Source of the DNA: Alitta virens
Lineage: Eukaryota > Annelida > Polychaeta > Phyllodocida > Nereididae
Assembly: GCA_932294295.1 (NCBI GenBank)
Contig: OW028576.1
Coordinates: 29,352,747-29,416,746, forward strand
Length of the DNA: 64,000 bases
Direction: 5' to 3'
Every line of letters starts with the position of its first letter. The stretch's first letter is position 1. Below are positions 62,655 through 64,000 of this stretch, in pieces. The notes under the pieces are model-generated. The model searched no databases. It was not told the origin of the DNA and was given only the letters and a program-made list of their open reading frames with translations. Made by a program: the position numbers and the translations under genes.

Positions 62655-64000
62655 ATATAATATAATAATAATAGATAAATTTGTATAGCGCCTGTTTCAG
62701 AAGAATCTTTCTGCTCTGGCGCTTGAGCTAAAACTATAGGTCATAACAAAGAATAATAAGTATCAAGAACCTGCACTCTCGTAAGTAGGACGCGCTATGC
62801 CGAAAGGGAAAAGGAGGCGCATTGTTAACCGAGCTGATTATGTCATAACAGAACAATCGGCGACTATTGAGTGACATCATACGGACGGATTATGATGTCA
62901 TTTGACACGATAAGCTTACGTAGCATAGCGTAGCATTCAGATAGATCTAATGCTTGTAACATTGTGTAAATTGTGGTATATATGTTGCTACATCCGCTCA
63001 TTAAGGCACTGAAATTGGGGTAATGATAGATCTTATTTATTTTAAATATCAAATAGACGAAAGTACGGATGGACAGGTGCACTTTGAGCCGTATTTTATT
63101 ATCCACTAGGGGCGTTAAAGAACTTCGGCGCTATGCATGCTGGGAAAAGGAGGCGCAGACGTTTACAATGTAAAGTAAAGCAAGTGGCGCTTCTTGGTAG
63201 TTATTCATTGGTGTGGCTAACTTTGATCTCTTGTGGTAGCTTATTCCAGAGTCGGGGTGCTGTAACTAAAAAAGCTTGAGCACCAATAAGTTTTTGTTGT
63301 TGCTCCAGAGATTCAGGTCTTGCTGAGGCTGTTTTCTCAAGAGGTGGGAAATATAGGGTGTCATATTCAGAATTTTGAAGTCAATTCGATAAATAATGGG
63401 TAGCCAATGAAGCTTCTTCTGTATGTGTGTTATTGGATCATATTTTCTCACCCTTTCTATCAGACGTGCAGCTGAGTTCTGGGCTACCTGTAATTTGTTT
63501 AAGTATTTCTGACTTGTGCCATACAAAAGTGCATTCCCATAGTCGTGTTACCAGGGCATTCACTGCAGTTTTTGTGTCTTCCCTATTTAAGCTCGTCCTT
63601 ATTATTGATTTGCATGTGACTCCATCGACATTGATTTATCAAACATGACTCCAAGGTTTTTAACTTTATGCGCAGCATTAATAGCTATACTTTGAACTTC
63701 GTTTGAATTGATTTGCATTTTACAAAGCTGCTGTGGGCCTCCAATCAGCATGAACTCGGTCTTTTCCCTATTGTTGCACAGCTTATTGTCAAGCAGGAAT
63801 TTTCTAACGTCTTCAATACATTTTTCCATTTTTGAAAATGAATCTGTTTGACTGCTAAGATTGTCTGGACGAAACGATAATATTAGCTGTTCGTCATCAG
63901 CATATTTCTCATCCAAAACTCCATGTTTGGATGCAATGTTGCTTAATGGAGTAATGTAGACTGTGGAGCAAACGGCGCTGGATCTGATGGAGGGGTTTTT
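62655..64000 (-). pseudogene. Decayed CR1/L2-type LINE, reverse transcriptase C-terminal half, cut by the right edge
   Basis: Read leftward from the right edge on the minus strand, a frame at 63916-63602 has the catalytic YADD of reverse transcriptase, then DNKLCNNREKTEFMLIGG and VKNLGVMFDKSMSMESH. After a frameshift near 63545 come NALLYGTSQKYLNKLQVAQN, SAARLIERV, HWLPIIYRIDFKIL, and after another frameshift WNKLPQEIK. This order is that of the RT thumb and C-terminus in CR1/L2-like LINEs. The 3' end looks like CAGGCGCTATACAAATTTAT with a (TATTAT)n tail near 62655-62700. Frameshifts and internal loss make it inactive. Confidence 0.8.

Overview
The window is eukaryotic nuclear DNA: AT-rich, with long introns bounded by GT/AG, no operons and no bacterial signals, and it is littered with short transposons and tRNA-derived SINEs. 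The protein families (a vertebrate-like 26-exon SID1 transmembrane gene, a 554-residue nuclear receptor, RPS19 with a non-coding first exon) fit an invertebrate animal. A marine deuterostome (hemichordate or echinoderm) is my best guess, but I cannot prove the clade from this sequence.

Four protein-coding genes were rebuilt exon by exon; every junction keeps the reading frame. They lie as two head-to-head pairs. Pair 1: a BTB-BACK gene (minus strand, 1971 down to the left edge, incomplete) and RPS19 (plus, about 2309-7684), sharing about 340 bp of promoter. Pair 2: an orphan nuclear receptor (minus, 28506 to 15496, 6 coding exons, 554 aa) and a SIDT1/SIDT2-like gene (plus, 29173-54404, 26 coding exons, 883 aa), sharing about 670 bp.

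Non-coding layout. 7.7-15.5 kb is intergenic DNA plus the probable long 3'UTR of the receptor, with several terminal-inverted-repeat (TIR) elements. 18.1-26.9 kb is the large second intron of the receptor, with SINEs, a (TA)n tract, TIR elements and a perfect 201-bp tandem duplication. 29.4-54.3 kb holds the SIDT introns, with a 30-bp CCAAT minisatellite, another 30-bp minisatellite, SINEs and LINE relics. 54.4-64 kb is the SIDT 3'UTR and then gene-poor DNA, ending in a decayed LINE that runs off the right edge.

The clearest unlisted structure is a non-autonomous DNA transposon family of about 300 bp. Five copies are present; four are flanked by perfect 8-bp target-site duplications and one by a 7/8 match, which is hAT-like behaviour. 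Other observations worth following up are: an alternating DR2/DR4 array of ten TGACCT half-sites ending at the 3' splice site of SIDT exon 16; an everted nuclear-receptor half-site pair three bases upstream of the receptor's start codon; a candidate in-phase cassette exon in SIDT; and a foldback element inside RPS19 intron 1. I saw no convincing wholly new gene system.
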